Numbered from the stretch's first letter, positions 8,070 to 17,016 are shown. The stretch is DNA of 64,000 bases from Bacteroidota bacterium (GCA_016706255.1 JADJJZ010000006.1:806001-870000); one strand, 5' to 3'. Program-made: numbers and translations. The notes: generated by a model from the sequence alone, not told the origin.

Positions 8070-9989
8070 TTACATCCATAAATAAATACCTAACATGCTT
8101 AAACCAATAACACCTGCAATAAAATATAATGCATATTCCTGCACTTTACCCGATTGAAGGTCTTTCATGGAAGCTGAAAAGGTAATTGTTGTATTGCCAA
8201 TGGCATTCATCAACCCGTCGACAATATTTCTATCGATCCAGGCTGCCGGTTTGCCAATTAAATTAAAAATAATTTTTTTGGTGACGAAGGTGTAAACTTC
8301 ATCAATATAAAACCTGTGATAAGCACTGCGGTATAATCCGCCTGCACTTTTTGCAAATGCTGCTGCTCTTCCGTTTGTTGTTTTATAAAATATGGTTGCT
8401 ATAATAATTCCCGTAACACCAATCAATACCGGTGCTATAGAAAATAATATTTCAAAATGTGATTCCTGTGGTGTATTTGTTGGGGAGATATAATGCGCAA
8501 ACGGAATAAACCCTGCCACTGCCGATAACGCACCGAGTATGAGCAGCGGAATTTTCATAGTCAATGGTCCTTCGCCATGAAAATCGTGTAAATGTGTTTC
8601 ACTTTTATTCCAAAATATTGAATAGTATAAACGAAACATATAGAATGCTGTGATGCCTGATGTAATTAAAGCAACAAAATATATTCCAGGATGTGTTTCG
8701 TAAGCGGCATGTAAAATACCTTCTTTACTAAAAAATCCTGCAAATGGAGGAATACCTGCAATTGCGAGACAAGCTATTAAAAAGGTGATATGAGTAATTG
8801 GGAGATATTTTTTTAACCCGCCCATATCTTTCATTTCGTTGCTGTGCACAGCATGTATTACAGAACCGGCGCCAAGAAATAATAATGATTTGAAAAAGGC
8901 ATGAGTAAATAAATGAAACATACTGGAAGTATATCCTGCACCATGTTCATAATCGCTAACACCTAAGGCAAACATCATATAACCTATCTGACTCATGGTT
9001 GAATAAGCCAGCACACGTTTTATATCTGTTTGTGTGCATGCAATAACAGCCGCAAACAACGCAGAAAAAATGCCCACATAGGCAACAATTTCCAAAGCAC
9101 CCGAATCGGTTACAGAAAATACCGGAAATAAACGTGCTACTAAAAATACGCCTGCAACAACCATTGTAGCAGCGTGAATTAATGCAGAAACAGGTGTTGG
9201 ACCTTCCATGGCATCCGGTAACCAGATATGTAAAGGAAACATGGCCGATTTACCTGCTCCACCTATAAATATTAATGTAAGTGCCCAGGTTAATACACTA
9301 AAACCAAGAAAAGTAGCAGCGTAATTTTCCTGGAATGCTGAGGATGTTAATGTTGCAATTATCGAATTAAAATCAAACGAATCGGCAGTAACACCCATAA
9401 TTAAAATGCCAATCAGAAAAAATAAATCGGCAAAACGGGTAACGATAAATGCTTTTTTACTTGCTGCAACTGCTGATGGTTTATCGTAATAATATCCAAT
9501 CAATAAAAATGATGATACCCCAACCAATTCCCAAAACATGTATATCTGGAATAAATTGCCTGACAACACTAAACCAAGCATGCTGAAAGTAAATAATTGT
9601 AAATGCGAATAATAAGTAGCAAATCGTTTTTCACCGTGCATATAGCCCAAACTGAACAGATGCACCATGAGTGAAATAAATGTAACTACTACAAGCATCA
9701 TTACTGAAATAGGATCCAGCATAATGCCCATATCAATTGATAAGGTTGAAGTAAACTGTAACCAGGTAAATTTAATTGGTTCAAGTGTTGGATAGATGCC
9801 GTTAATTACACCGTCAGTAATAAAATACTGATAAGCAGTTGTTAAAGAAAGAACTGCTGCAATACCAATGAACAATACGCCTATTAATCCGGAAATTTTT
9901 TCGGGTAATCTTTTTCCGAATAATCCCAGCAGTAAAAATCCTGCAAATGGCAAAATCGGAATTAATGCTATATAGTTGTAGCTGTTCAT
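8070..9989 (-). CDS. nuoL: NADH-quinone oxidoreductase subunit L
   Basis: The distal antiporter-like subunit of complex I. The product is 639 aa, with an N-terminal Proton_antipo_N part, the central Proton_antipo_M part (FPLHIWLPDAMEGPTPVSAL near residues 240-260, then MFHLFTHAFFKSLLFLGAG), and a C-terminal extension with a long lateral helix and final membrane segment ending in YLWM. I place the start at the ATG at 9989 (MNSYNYIAL), five bases after the nuoK stop. An in-frame TTG at 9998 that overlaps the nuoK stop would add three residues and is less likely. Confidence 0.97.
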   Translation of the reverse strand: MNSYNYIALIPILPFAGFLLLGLFGKRLPEKISGLIGVLFIGIAAVLSLTTAYQYFITDGVINGIYPTLEPIKFTWLQFTSTLSIDMGIMLDPISVMMLVVVTFISLMVHLFSLGYMHGEKRFATYYSHLQLFTFSMLGLVLSGNLFQIYMFWELVGVSSFLLIGYYYDKPSAVAASKKAFIVTRFADLFFLIGILIMGVTADSFDFNSIIATLTSSAFQENYAATFLGFSVLTWALTLIFIGGAGKSAMFPLHIWLPDAMEGPTPVSALIHAATMVVAGVFLVARLFPVFSVTDSGALEIVAYVGIFSALFAAVIACTQTDIKRVLAYSTMSQIGYMMFALGVSDYEHGAGYTSSMFHLFTHAFFKSLLFLGAGSVIHAVHSNEMKDMGGLKKYLPITHITFLIACLAIAGIPPFAGFFSKEGILHAAYETHPGIYFVALITSGITAFYMFRLYYSIFWNKSETHLHDFHGEGPLTMKIPLLILGALSAVAGFIPFAHYISPTNTPQESHFEILFSIAPVLIGVTGIIIATIFYKTTNGRAAAFAKSAGGLYRSAYHRFYIDEVYTFVTKKIIFNLIGKPAAWIDRNIVDGLMNAIGNTTITFSASMKDLQSGKVQEYALYFIAGVIGLSMLGIYLWM

Positions 9990-9994
9990 GATAA

Positions 9995-10309
9995 TCAATA
10001 TTTCATTTCTTCGTTATCTTCCACATCTATGGAACGGTGATTTCTGTATATATTAATAATTATGGCAATGGCAACAGCAGCTTCTGCCGCAGCAATGGCA
10101 ATAATAAATATGGTAAAAAATAAACCGTCGAGATTTTCGGGATATAAATATTTGTTAAACGCAACAAAGTTGATATTAACACTATTCAGAATTAATTCTA
10201 TTGCCATTAACATGGTTATCATGTTTCGGCGTGTAAGTAACCCGTAAACACCAATAAAAAATAAGGCAGTGCTTAAAAATAGAATTTGTGTTATGGTAAT
10301 ATGATTCAT
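9995..10309 (-). CDS. nuoK: NADH-quinone oxidoreductase subunit K
   Basis: A small membrane subunit of complex I that carries part of the central polar axis for proton transfer. The 104-aa product has three membrane helices and both conserved membrane glutamates, E38 (in LMAIELILNSVN) and E76 (in AIAAAEAAVA). Its ATG overlaps the nuoJ stop in an ATGA arrangement, which implies translational coupling. Length and sequence are typical. Confidence 0.97.
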   Translation of the reverse strand: MNHITITQILFLSTALFFIGVYGLLTRRNMITMLMAIELILNSVNINFVAFNKYLYPENLDGLFFTIFIIAIAAAEAAVAIAIIINIYRNHRSIDVEDNEEMKY

Positions 10310-10824
10310 GATTCTTCGGCATTTGATTTTAAGGCGATTACAATTGCACCAATCATGGCCGCCAGTAAAAGAATACTAATTACTTCAAACGGTAATGCAA
10401 ATCCCGCATCCTGATAATCCAACATTTGAGTTCCGATATTTTGAACGGAATCATCCATTGTATCTGCCGCGTTATCCGGAAAAGTATGCTGACAAATTAA
10501 TAATCCCGTAAGTCCGGCTCCGCACAAAACAGCAATCAAGGAAAATATGCGTCGCTGCATAGTAGGTTTTGCCATTTCTGTTCCCGATTGCTGAGTGAGG
10601 AATATGGAGAAAATAATCAACACCACAATACCACCAACATATACGATAATTTGAACGGCAGCCACAAATTCTACCTGCATCCAAAAATATAATCCGGCAA
10701 CACCAATAAGTGTAAATAATAAAAAGATTGCTGCCCTGAATATTTTAGTGGTGCTCATGGCCAGTATTCCGTTACCCAGAATAAAAGCTGCTAAAATGTA
10801 AAATATAATATCGTAAGCGTTCAA
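10306..10824 (-). CDS. nuoJ: NADH-quinone oxidoreductase subunit J (TTG start)
   Basis: A membrane subunit of complex I with five hydrophobic helices, including the TM3 region VQIIVYVGGIVVLIIF that forms the flexible helix of the family. The product is 172 aa. The start is a TTG at 10824: the reading frame before it is closed by a stop within four codons, and the next ATG (residue 23) would remove the first helix, whose sequence IIFYILAAFILGNGILA is typical of NuoJ N-termini. Overlaps nuoK by four bases at its end. Confidence 0.94.
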   Translation of the reverse strand: MNAYDIIFYILAAFILGNGILAMSTTKIFRAAIFLLFTLIGVAGLYFWMQVEFVAAVQIIVYVGGIVVLIIFSIFLTQQSGTEMAKPTMQRRIFSLIAVLCGAGLTGLLICQHTFPDNAADTMDDSVQNIGTQMLDYQDAGFALPFEVISILLLAAMIGAIVIALKSNAEES

Positions 10825-10871
10825 AATCGTGACTTAATTTATTTTAAGTAATATTTTTAATCTGTTTTTAA

Positions 10872-11342
10872 TTATTCAACATCATCCCGCACTTTACTAC
10901 CCGGTTTGTTCAGCACCTTTGTTAAATCGGCTCTGTTAAATACACTATGTTCAAAGTTTTGACCCATTTTAATTGCTCCCGTAGGGCAGGCTTCAATACA
11001 TAAGTTGCAAAGTGTACATAATTCAAGGTGGTAAACAAATTTATCTATTGCTTTTTTCTTTTTGCCTTCTGGGGTAATATCAAATTTGGTAACAATTTTA
11101 ATGGTAGCGTTCGGACAAGCCAGTTCGCAGGCAGTACAACCGGTGCAGGCATGTTCATTATTTTCATCGTGGAGCATTGTCACCTCACCCTTAAATCGTT
11201 CCGCCATTACCGGAATTTCTGTAGGGTATTGCTGGGTGATAATTTCCTTGTGATGTGTGAAATAATATCCTGTTCTACGCATTCCCGTAAGCAAGGATTT
11301 TACACCACTGAAAACTTCTTTTATATAATTTGTAATAAACAT
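10872..11342 (-). CDS. nuoI: NADH-quinone oxidoreductase subunit I (2x 4Fe-4S ferredoxin)
   Basis: The subunit that carries iron-sulfur clusters N6a and N6b and passes electrons to NuoB. The 156-aa protein has two CxxCxxCxxxC motifs, at C66/C69/C72/C76 and C109/C112/C115/C119, each followed by P. The N-terminus (SLLTGMRRTGYYF) is a membrane-surface amphipathic segment as usual. ATG at 11342. Between nuoH (60 bases upstream) and nuoJ. Confidence 0.97.
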   Translation of the reverse strand: MFITNYIKEVFSGVKSLLTGMRRTGYYFTHHKEIITQQYPTEIPVMAERFKGEVTMLHDENNEHACTGCTACELACPNATIKIVTKFDITPEGKKKKAIDKFVYHLELCTLCNLCIEACPTGAIKMGQNFEHSVFNRADLTKVLNKPGSKVRDDVE

Positions 11343-11402
11343 ATTTTTCTTTCTTTGAACAGCTGAATATTTATTTAATATCCTGCCACAAACTTTTTCT
11401 TT

Positions 11403-12479
11403 TTAAAAATACCAACCCTGAATGGCAATTAATGTTGCCAATAATAAATTGAACATCGATATCGGCAATAAATATTTCCATTCCAGATTCAACAACTGGT
11501 CAATTCGCAAACGCGGAAAAGTCCAGCGAAACCACATTATAACAAATATGAGGAAAAATGTTTTCCCGATAAACCACAACGATGACGGAATCCAGTCCAT
11601 AATCCTGTTAAAAGCTTCCCAGTTACCGATATGGAATGGCATCCATCCACCCAAAAACAACGTTGCACCAATTGCACACACAATAAAAATATTTACATAT
11701 TCTGCCAAAAAGAATAAAGCAAATTTCATCCCTGAATATTCCGTGTGAAATCCTGCTGTTAATTCCGATTCTGCTTCAGCTAAATCGAAAGGTGCACGGT
11801 TGGTTTCTGCAGTAACCGCAATGATAAAAATGACAAATGCAATTAATACCGGAATATGGCCTCTAAAAATCCACCAGCCTGTTTGTTGCGATTCAATAAT
11901 TTTTGAAATGGATAAATCACCTGTAAAAATTACGATTACCAAAATGGATAATCCTGCACTCAATTCATAACTAACAATTTGAGCACCACTACGCATGGCA
12001 CCTAATAATGAATATTTATTATTACTCGCCCATCCAGCCATTAAAATTCCGATAACGCCAATGGATGAAACAGCACTCACATATAGTACACCGATATTAA
12101 TATCCCAAATCTGGAAATTTTTTGCAAAGGCAATCGGCGCCAGTATCAGCATCGCCGCAATCATTACAACAAATGGAGCGAGGTTAAATAAAAATTTATC
12201 AGCACCGGTAGGTGTTAGTCCTTCTTTAACCAATAATTTTAAAGTATCGGCAACAGTTTGAAACATCCCCTTCGGTCCAACTCGATTCGGCCCCAAACGC
12301 ACCTGCATATAAGCCGAAACTTTTCGTTCCATCATAATGAGCACCAATCCCAAAACGGCAAACAAGCCAATACATAAAACCCCAACTATTAAAAATTCAA
12401 TAGTCAATGCTAACCCCGAATTTAAATTTTCATTCAACCAGGTGTCAACACTATTTGCTATATATTCAAAACTTATCAA
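11403..12479 (-). CDS. nuoH: NADH-quinone oxidoreductase subunit H (TTG start)
   Basis: The membrane subunit that forms the quinone-binding cavity with NuoB and NuoD. The 358-aa protein has about eight or nine helices, the signature VRLGPNRVGPKG near residue 80, and the acidic quinone-site loop ETNRAPFDLAEAESEL. The start is a TTG at 12479: the frame upstream has no ATG before a stop, and the first internal ATG lies inside the first membrane helix. nuoH is the first gene after the repeat array that separates it from nuoD, so its translation initiation is not coupled to nuoD. Confidence 0.95.
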   Translation of the reverse strand: MISFEYIANSVDTWLNENLNSGLALTIEFLIVGVLCIGLFAVLGLVLIMMERKVSAYMQVRLGPNRVGPKGMFQTVADTLKLLVKEGLTPTGADKFLFNLAPFVVMIAAMLILAPIAFAKNFQIWDINIGVLYVSAVSSIGVIGILMAGWASNNKYSLLGAMRSGAQIVSYELSAGLSILVIVIFTGDLSISKIIESQQTGWWIFRGHIPVLIAFVIFIIAVTAETNRAPFDLAEAESELTAGFHTEYSGMKFALFFLAEYVNIFIVCAIGATLFLGGWMPFHIGNWEAFNRIMDWIPSSLWFIGKTFFLIFVIMWFRWTFPRLRIDQLLNLEWKYLLPISMFNLLLATLIAIQGWYF

Positions 12480-12523
12480 AACGAATGCTATTTTATTTTT
12501 CTATACTATTATAATCCTCAACC

Positions 12524-12969
12524 AAATCAACAAATTTTATTCAATAAACAAATCGGTTACAACTTTACAATCAAAAAACCATCTTTCCCTCTTTGCTCTG
12601 AATCCAAATTTTGTTCAATTCCCAAATTTTCCTCAATCAAAAAATCCTTCCTCCCTTCTCTTCTCTAAATCCCAATTTTGTTCAATTCCACAATTTTGCT
12701 CTATCCAAAAATCCCTTCCCCTCTATTCAATCCAAAATTCCGTCCTTCCTTCCGTCCTCTAAATCCCAATTTTGATCAATCAACAAATTTTGCTCAATCC
12801 AAAAATCCCTCCCCCTCTGTTCAATCCAAAAATCCTTCCTTCCTTCCGTCCTCTAAATCCCAATTTTGATCAATCAACAAATTTTGCTCAATTAAAAAAT
12901 TTTTCCCTCTGTTCAATCCCCAAATTTTGTTCAATCAACAAATTCTGCTCAATCAAAAAATCCCTCCCC
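12524..12969. repeat. Degenerate 94-bp tandem repeat array between nuoD and nuoH
   Basis: The 490 bases between the nuoH start and the nuoD stop are almost wholly repetitive. The anchor CTCTAAATCCCAATTTTG starts at 12663, 12757 and 12851, exactly 94 bases apart each time. A shorter variant starts at 12596 (67 bases before the next), a truncated copy runs from about 12915 to the nuoD stop codon, and more degenerate material extends left to about 12524. Each unit contains 18-20 bp sub-repeats around TTTTGNTCAAT and pyrimidine runs such as CCTTCCTTCC. On the nuo mRNA strand it is purine-rich. No coding function is seen; the open plus-strand frames are a by-product of the T/C bias. Confidence 0.9.
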
Positions 12970-14085
12970 TCACCTATCAATATCCGGAATCACCAAATCC
13001 AAAGTCGCCATAATAGCAACCATATCTCCAATTTTTTGACCTCTTGCCATATGATTAAGTGCACTCAAATTTGAAAATCCCGGCGAACGAAACTTGATAC
13101 GGTATGGTGTTAATCCACCTTCACTTACTATATACACGCCCAACTCACCACGGGCAGTTTCAACGCGCGAATAAAATTCTCCTTTTGGTAATTTAATTAC
13201 TGCTTTTGTTTTAGCCTGAAAATCACCTTCAGGAATATTGTCAATTAATTGTTCAATAATGCTGATGGACTGACGCATTTCTTCCATGCGTACCAAATAT
13301 CTTCCATAACTGTCGCAGCTGGTTTGAATGCTTTCAGTAAAATTTACCTTGTCATAAATTGAATAAGGATGAATTTTCCTGATATCGCAACTAACCCCAC
13401 TCGCTCTGGCAGTTGGTCCTGAACAACCGTATGAGATAGCATCTTCTTTAGTTATCAGGCCAATGTTCTTCATTCTGTTTTGAAAGATGATATTGCCCGT
13501 AACCATTTCATCGTATTCAGGCAGTTTTGTTTTGAAGAATTTTAAAAACTCCTTCGTTTTGCGCTGAAAATCAGGATGTATATCTGCCATTACACCACCC
13601 GGAACATTATAATTCATGGTTAACCTTGCGCCACAGGTTTCTTCCATTATTTCATTAATCATTTCACGTTCGCGAAAAGCATGAAAAAATGGTGTCAAAG
13701 CTCCTACATCCATAGCCGCTGCTCCCCACCAAAGTTGGTGTGAGGCCAAACGTGTTAACTCATCCATAATTACGCGGATATATTGAGCACGTTCCGGTAT
13801 TTCAATTTGTAAACCCTTTTCAACTGTTAATGCGCAAGCATGGTTATTTATGTGAGATGATAAATAATCCATACGGGAAGTAACATATATAAACTGCCTG
13901 TAACTCAGGCTCTCACACATTTTTTCGATGGAGCGATGGATATACCCCAGATTAGGGTCTATATTTTTAATTGTTTCCCCATTCAAAGTAATAATCAAAT
14001 GGAGGACACCATGCGTGGATGGATGTTGTGGTCCGACATTGATTATCAGATCACCGGTATCATTTACTGCAACTTCTTCTAACAT
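12970..14085 (-). CDS. nuoD: NADH-quinone oxidoreductase subunit D
   Basis: The 49-kDa-type subunit that lines the quinone reduction site; homologous to NiFe-hydrogenase large subunits but without the metal ligands. The product is 371 aa, with NVGPQHPSTHGVLHL at about 16-30 and the C-terminal APFxxLxxLxHMA-type region (FSNLSALNHMARG) and terminal DIDR. ATG at 14085. It is separate from nuoC (42 bases apart), not a CD fusion. Downstream, instead of nuoE, lies the tandem repeat array. Confidence 0.97.
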   Translation of the reverse strand: MLEEVAVNDTGDLIINVGPQHPSTHGVLHLIITLNGETIKNIDPNLGYIHRSIEKMCESLSYRQFIYVTSRMDYLSSHINNHACALTVEKGLQIEIPERAQYIRVIMDELTRLASHQLWWGAAAMDVGALTPFFHAFREREMINEIMEETCGARLTMNYNVPGGVMADIHPDFQRKTKEFLKFFKTKLPEYDEMVTGNIIFQNRMKNIGLITKEDAISYGCSGPTARASGVSCDIRKIHPYSIYDKVNFTESIQTSCDSYGRYLVRMEEMRQSISIIEQLIDNIPEGDFQAKTKAVIKLPKGEFYSRVETARGELGVYIVSEGGLTPYRIKFRSPGFSNLSALNHMARGQKIGDMVAIMATLDLVIPDIDR

Positions 14086-14127
14086 GGTTTCTAACCGGGT
14101 AATTTATGGTTTAACTGAAATGGATAT

Positions 14128-14583
14128 TTACAATTTTATCATGTTAATCGGGTCTTCGTAATCTTTGCGCAATGGCCATCCTTCCCATTCATCTGAAAGC
14201 AATAATTTTCTCAAATCGGGATGATTGATAAAACGAACACCAAATAACTCATACACCTCGCGTTCCAGCAATTCTGCTGTGCGCCAAATGTCACTCATTG
14301 TATCTATTTCAGGGTTTTCTCTGTCTAATTTCGATTTTATAACAACAATATGTCTGTGTTTTGTCGATTCCAAGTGGTAAACCATGGTTAAATGGGTTTT
14401 CCAGTCTACACAGGTCAGGCAAAACATATAATCAAATGCCAAATCGTCCATATTGTGCAGGGTTTGCAGCAAATCGCGACATTCGGTCGGTTCAACAAAG
14501 GCATTGAGCATTTCACCACCTTCTTCGAAGGTAACTGCTGCGTTTATGGCGCTGATTCTTGCCTGTAATGCTTCGCGTTCCAT
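14128..14583 (-). CDS. nuoC: NADH-quinone oxidoreductase subunit C
   Basis: The 30-kDa-type peripheral-arm subunit. The 151-aa product carries the family signature ELLEREVYELFGVRF followed by HPDLRKLLLSDEWEGWPLRKDY near the C-terminus. It is a short version, mostly the core domain. ATG at 14583 overlaps the nuoB stop by one base (TAATG), suggesting translational coupling. Confidence 0.96.
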   Translation of the reverse strand: MEREALQARISAINAAVTFEEGGEMLNAFVEPTECRDLLQTLHNMDDLAFDYMFCLTCVDWKTHLTMVYHLESTKHRHIVVIKSKLDRENPEIDTMSDIWRTAELLEREVYELFGVRFINHPDLRKLLLSDEWEGWPLRKDYEDPINMIKL

Positions 14584-15143
14584 TATTTTGTTGCTTTATC
14601 GTAAAAATGTTCAATTACCATTTTTTCAGGCCTTCCACCGGCTTTGATTTTCGCCTGCAAGCTAATAAGGGCGTGCATTAGCGCTTCCGGTCTTGGGGGA
14701 CATCCTGCCACATATACGTCTACCGGAATAATATGGTCGGCTCCTTTTACTACACTATAAGTATTATAGAAAAACGGTCCGCCGCTGGTTGCACAAGCGC
14801 CCATAGCTATCACATATTTCGGATCAGGCATCTGGTCGTAAAGCCTTTTGAGCACCGGAGCCATCTTATTTACTATTGTCCCTGCAATTATTATCACATC
14901 AGCCTGACGGGGCGTGGCGCGGGCAACTTCAAAGCCAAATCGGCTCCAGTCGTATTTCGCACTGGCAGCACTCATCATTTCTATAGCACAACAACTTGTT
15001 CCGAAAACCAATGGCCATAAGGAGTTTGACCGAGCCCAGTTAATTACATCGTCTAATTTGGTAACTACTATACCGCCGGAGGCAGTTGGATGTACATCGC
15101 CCGGAAACGGCTCCTGGTTTGGGTTTTTATTGTTTACATCCAT
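14583..15143 (-). CDS. nuoB: NADH-quinone oxidoreductase subunit B (N2 cluster)
   Basis: This subunit carries 4Fe-4S cluster N2, the final electron donor to quinone. In the 186-aa protein the cluster cysteines are visible: the tandem pair C51-C52 (FGTSCCAIEMM), C117 (GACATSGGPF) and C148 (GCPPRPE). The N-terminal 25 residues are Pro/Asn-rich and variable, as usual. ATG at 15143 overlaps the end of nuoA by ten bases. Confidence 0.97.
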   Translation of the reverse strand: MDVNNKNPNQEPFPGDVHPTASGGIVVTKLDDVINWARSNSLWPLVFGTSCCAIEMMSAASAKYDWSRFGFEVARATPRQADVIIIAGTIVNKMAPVLKRLYDQMPDPKYVIAMGACATSGGPFFYNTYSVVKGADHIIPVDVYVAGCPPRPEALMHALISLQAKIKAGGRPEKMVIEHFYDKATK

Positions 15144-15484
15144 TTTAAGGCACCTTTTTTATGAGCATATAAAAAGCCCGTAAATAATATAAAGAGGAAA
15201 ATAACTGCCTCAAAAAAGGCAAACATGCCCAGTTTTTGAACCGTTACGGCCCAAGGGTATAAAAAAATCAATTCTACATCAAAAACGAGGAAAATAAGGG
15301 CAAAAAGGTAATAACCTACGTTAAATTGCACCCAACTATTGCCGGTTGTCGGCACACCACATTCATATGCCTCTCCCTTAACTACGTTTTTAGATGCTTT
15401 ATGAATGATTTTGGATAACAAAATTCCACCCGCCGAAAATGCGGCTGCGGCTAAAATTAATACGATTAAAGAGGCTGGACCCAT
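15134..15484 (-). CDS. nuoA: NADH-quinone oxidoreductase subunit A, first gene of the nuo operon
   Basis: A three-helix membrane subunit at the junction of the arms of complex I. The 116-aa product has the loop YECGVPTTG with the conserved cysteine, then FNVGYYLFALIFLVFDVELIFLYPW with the conserved acidic pair, and a last helix. ATG at 15484. It heads the operon nuoABCD-HIJKLMN; a promoter must lie in the 407-base divergent region upstream, but I found no clear TAnnTTTG match for it. Confidence 0.96.
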   Translation of the reverse strand: MGPASLIVLILAAAAFSAGGILLSKIIHKASKNVVKGEAYECGVPTTGNSWVQFNVGYYLFALIFLVFDVELIFLYPWAVTVQKLGMFAFFEAVIFLFILFTGFLYAHKKGALKWM

Positions 15485-15891
15485 AATGCGCGGCTAAAAT
15501 AGGGCTTAACACGTGATATGCCAAATTGTAACTCAAAGTTTTTGCACAACTTTTATTGGGGGTGATGTAAAGCAGTAACCCAATCTTGATTTATATTCTT
15601 TTTACTGTCAAAAACACTTGTTTACCTGCCATTTTAGGACTGGTTTGAACCCTATAATAACCAGTTTTTCAATAATTGTTAGGTTATGGTATCCTTAACA
15701 ATCTATACATAAATTTTTATTGTATAATATATATTAATGTAACAATATGATTGCATTCAGGTAACATGACTGCCTTTGTTAAACCCACATAAATAATATG
15801 AGAACTTATCATAAACACAAAATAAACTTAACATTGAATTAATACACATGCTAAACCATATAAATATCTTTGACCCACTAAATCTTACAAT
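15485..15891. other. Divergent intergenic region between nuoA and a porin gene
   Basis: 407 bases without a credible gene. The right end holds the promoter for the plus-strand porin (a -7 match at 15865-15872). The middle (about 15700-15760) is very AT-rich, with near-palindromic ATTGTATAATATATATTAATG. The nuo operon promoter is expected in the left half, but no exact TAnnTTTG on the minus strand was seen. No tRNA or riboswitch-like structure was recognised. Confidence 0.6.
15865..15872 (+). promoter_or_regulatory. Putative -7 element of the porin promoter (TATCTTTG)
   Basis: TATCTTTG matches TAnnTTTG exactly and ends 19 bases before the ATG at 15892, giving a short leader. A TTG at 15834-15836 is too far upstream (28-base spacer) to be a confident -33 box. 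Confidence 0.55.
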
Positions 15892-16998
15892 ATGCAATTA
15901 AAACAATTAGGGCTTTTGTGTTTGGGTTTTTGCCTAACCACAGGTTTATCTGCTCAAACTACTGCTCCGGCAGAAACGTTTTCACCAACCATAAAGGTTA
16001 AAGCGTTAGTGCACTCACGTTTCGAAGCATCATTAACTGATAGTATTGATGTTCAGAATAAATTCAGTGAAAATCCGGTATCCGCTAACTTCAGAATGCG
16101 TCGTATCGAGATTCGCACCGATATAAAACTGAACGATAAATTCAGCGGTGTTGTGCGGGTGCAACTACCTGAATTAAAAGGAAACAATATTGGCAGAACC
16201 ATCGAGTTAGCCTATATGGAATATAAATGCAGCGATTATTTTTTAGTTCGTGCAGGCCAGTTTAAAATGCCTTATGAATTAGATGAGTTAACCAGTCATG
16301 AAGACTTACGTATGATTGACCGTGGTACTACAAGCGTTTTATTTGTGAATAACAGTTTATCATCATACCAACCCGGTGTTATGGTTTTTGGAACATTTAT
16401 GAAAGATAAAATGCCTTTAAACTATTACCTCGCTGTTGGTAATGGTAGTAACCGAGGCGTGAATTATGATGATAACTCACAAAAAAATATTGTGGGCAGA
16501 TTAGAATTTAGTCCAGTTAAAGCCATTCGCATCGGTGCAAATGCACAGAATATTTATGTAAAAGATACTAGCGGATTATCTTATGGTGCAGATTTAAGTA
16601 TTCAGCAAAAATTTGGTGAAAAATCGAAATTAATTGTTGAGGGTGAATACATTCAGGGAATTAATACAACAACATTTGTTGCTGATACTACTGGTTTATT
16701 AATTGAAGACTTTAATATGACAGGTTATTTCGCACAGGCGTTATTAAAAGTTGACATCAATAAATCATGGTGTAAAACATTAGAGTTTGGAGGAAAATTT
16801 GAAAATACCGATCCGAATATTTCTATCGACGATAATGATTATACAACTATTACCGGTAATATCGGATTTACCTTTTTACCGGATAATGCAGCACGTTTGC
16901 AATTTAACGTAATCAATACCAGTTGGGCATCTCCTGTTTCAAAAGGAGGAATTGATGCATCAAATATGTTTGTCGCACAGTTTCAATTAAAAATTTAA
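15892..16998 (+). CDS. Outer membrane porin, phosphate-selective porin O/P type
   Basis: A predicted 368-aa outer membrane beta-barrel with a signal peptide (MQLKQLGLLCLGFCLTTGLS, cleavage near AQ). Alternating-residue strands run throughout: early strands with FRMRRIEIRTDIKLN, then LAYMEYKCSDYFLVRAGQFK and MPYELDELTSHEDL, which resembles the phosphate-selective porin family, where QFK-P-F/Y follows the barrel strand. The terminal strand ends in QFQLKI. Substrate is unknown. It is monocistronic: its own -7 element upstream and a hairpin terminator 19 bases after the stop. Confidence 0.75.
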   Translation: MQLKQLGLLCLGFCLTTGLSAQTTAPAETFSPTIKVKALVHSRFEASLTDSIDVQNKFSENPVSANFRMRRIEIRTDIKLNDKFSGVVRVQLPELKGNNIGRTIELAYMEYKCSDYFLVRAGQFKMPYELDELTSHEDLRMIDRGTTSVLFVNNSLSSYQPGVMVFGTFMKDKMPLNYYLAVGNGSNRGVNYDDNSQKNIVGRLEFSPVKAIRIGANAQNIYVKDTSGLSYGADLSIQQKFGEKSKLIVEGEYIQGINTTTFVADTTGLLIEDFNMTGYFAQALLKVDINKSWCKTLEFGGKFENTDPNISIDDNDYTTITGNIGFTFLPDNAARLQFNVINTSWASPVSKGGIDASNMFVAQFQLKI

Positions 16999-17016
16999 TG
17001 CTGACAATTAAATAAT

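Noticed and set aside
9990..9998. TTG start for nuoL overlapping the nuoK stop
   Set aside because: A normal ATG three codons later matches the family and lies five bases after the nuoK stop.
12524..12969. CRISPR array
   Set aside because: Units are contiguous with no unique spacers, the period is too long, and there are no cas genes in the window.
12678..13074. Open reading frames on the plus strand across the repeat array
   Set aside because: They come from the T/C-rich repeats, which contain few stop codons; the predicted proteins are short Ser/Pro/Phe repeats, and one runs into nuoD antisense.
15485..15891. Small RNA or riboswitch in the nuoA-porin gap
   Set aside because: No known structure or terminator was recognised; the region is AT-rich and consistent with promoters only.
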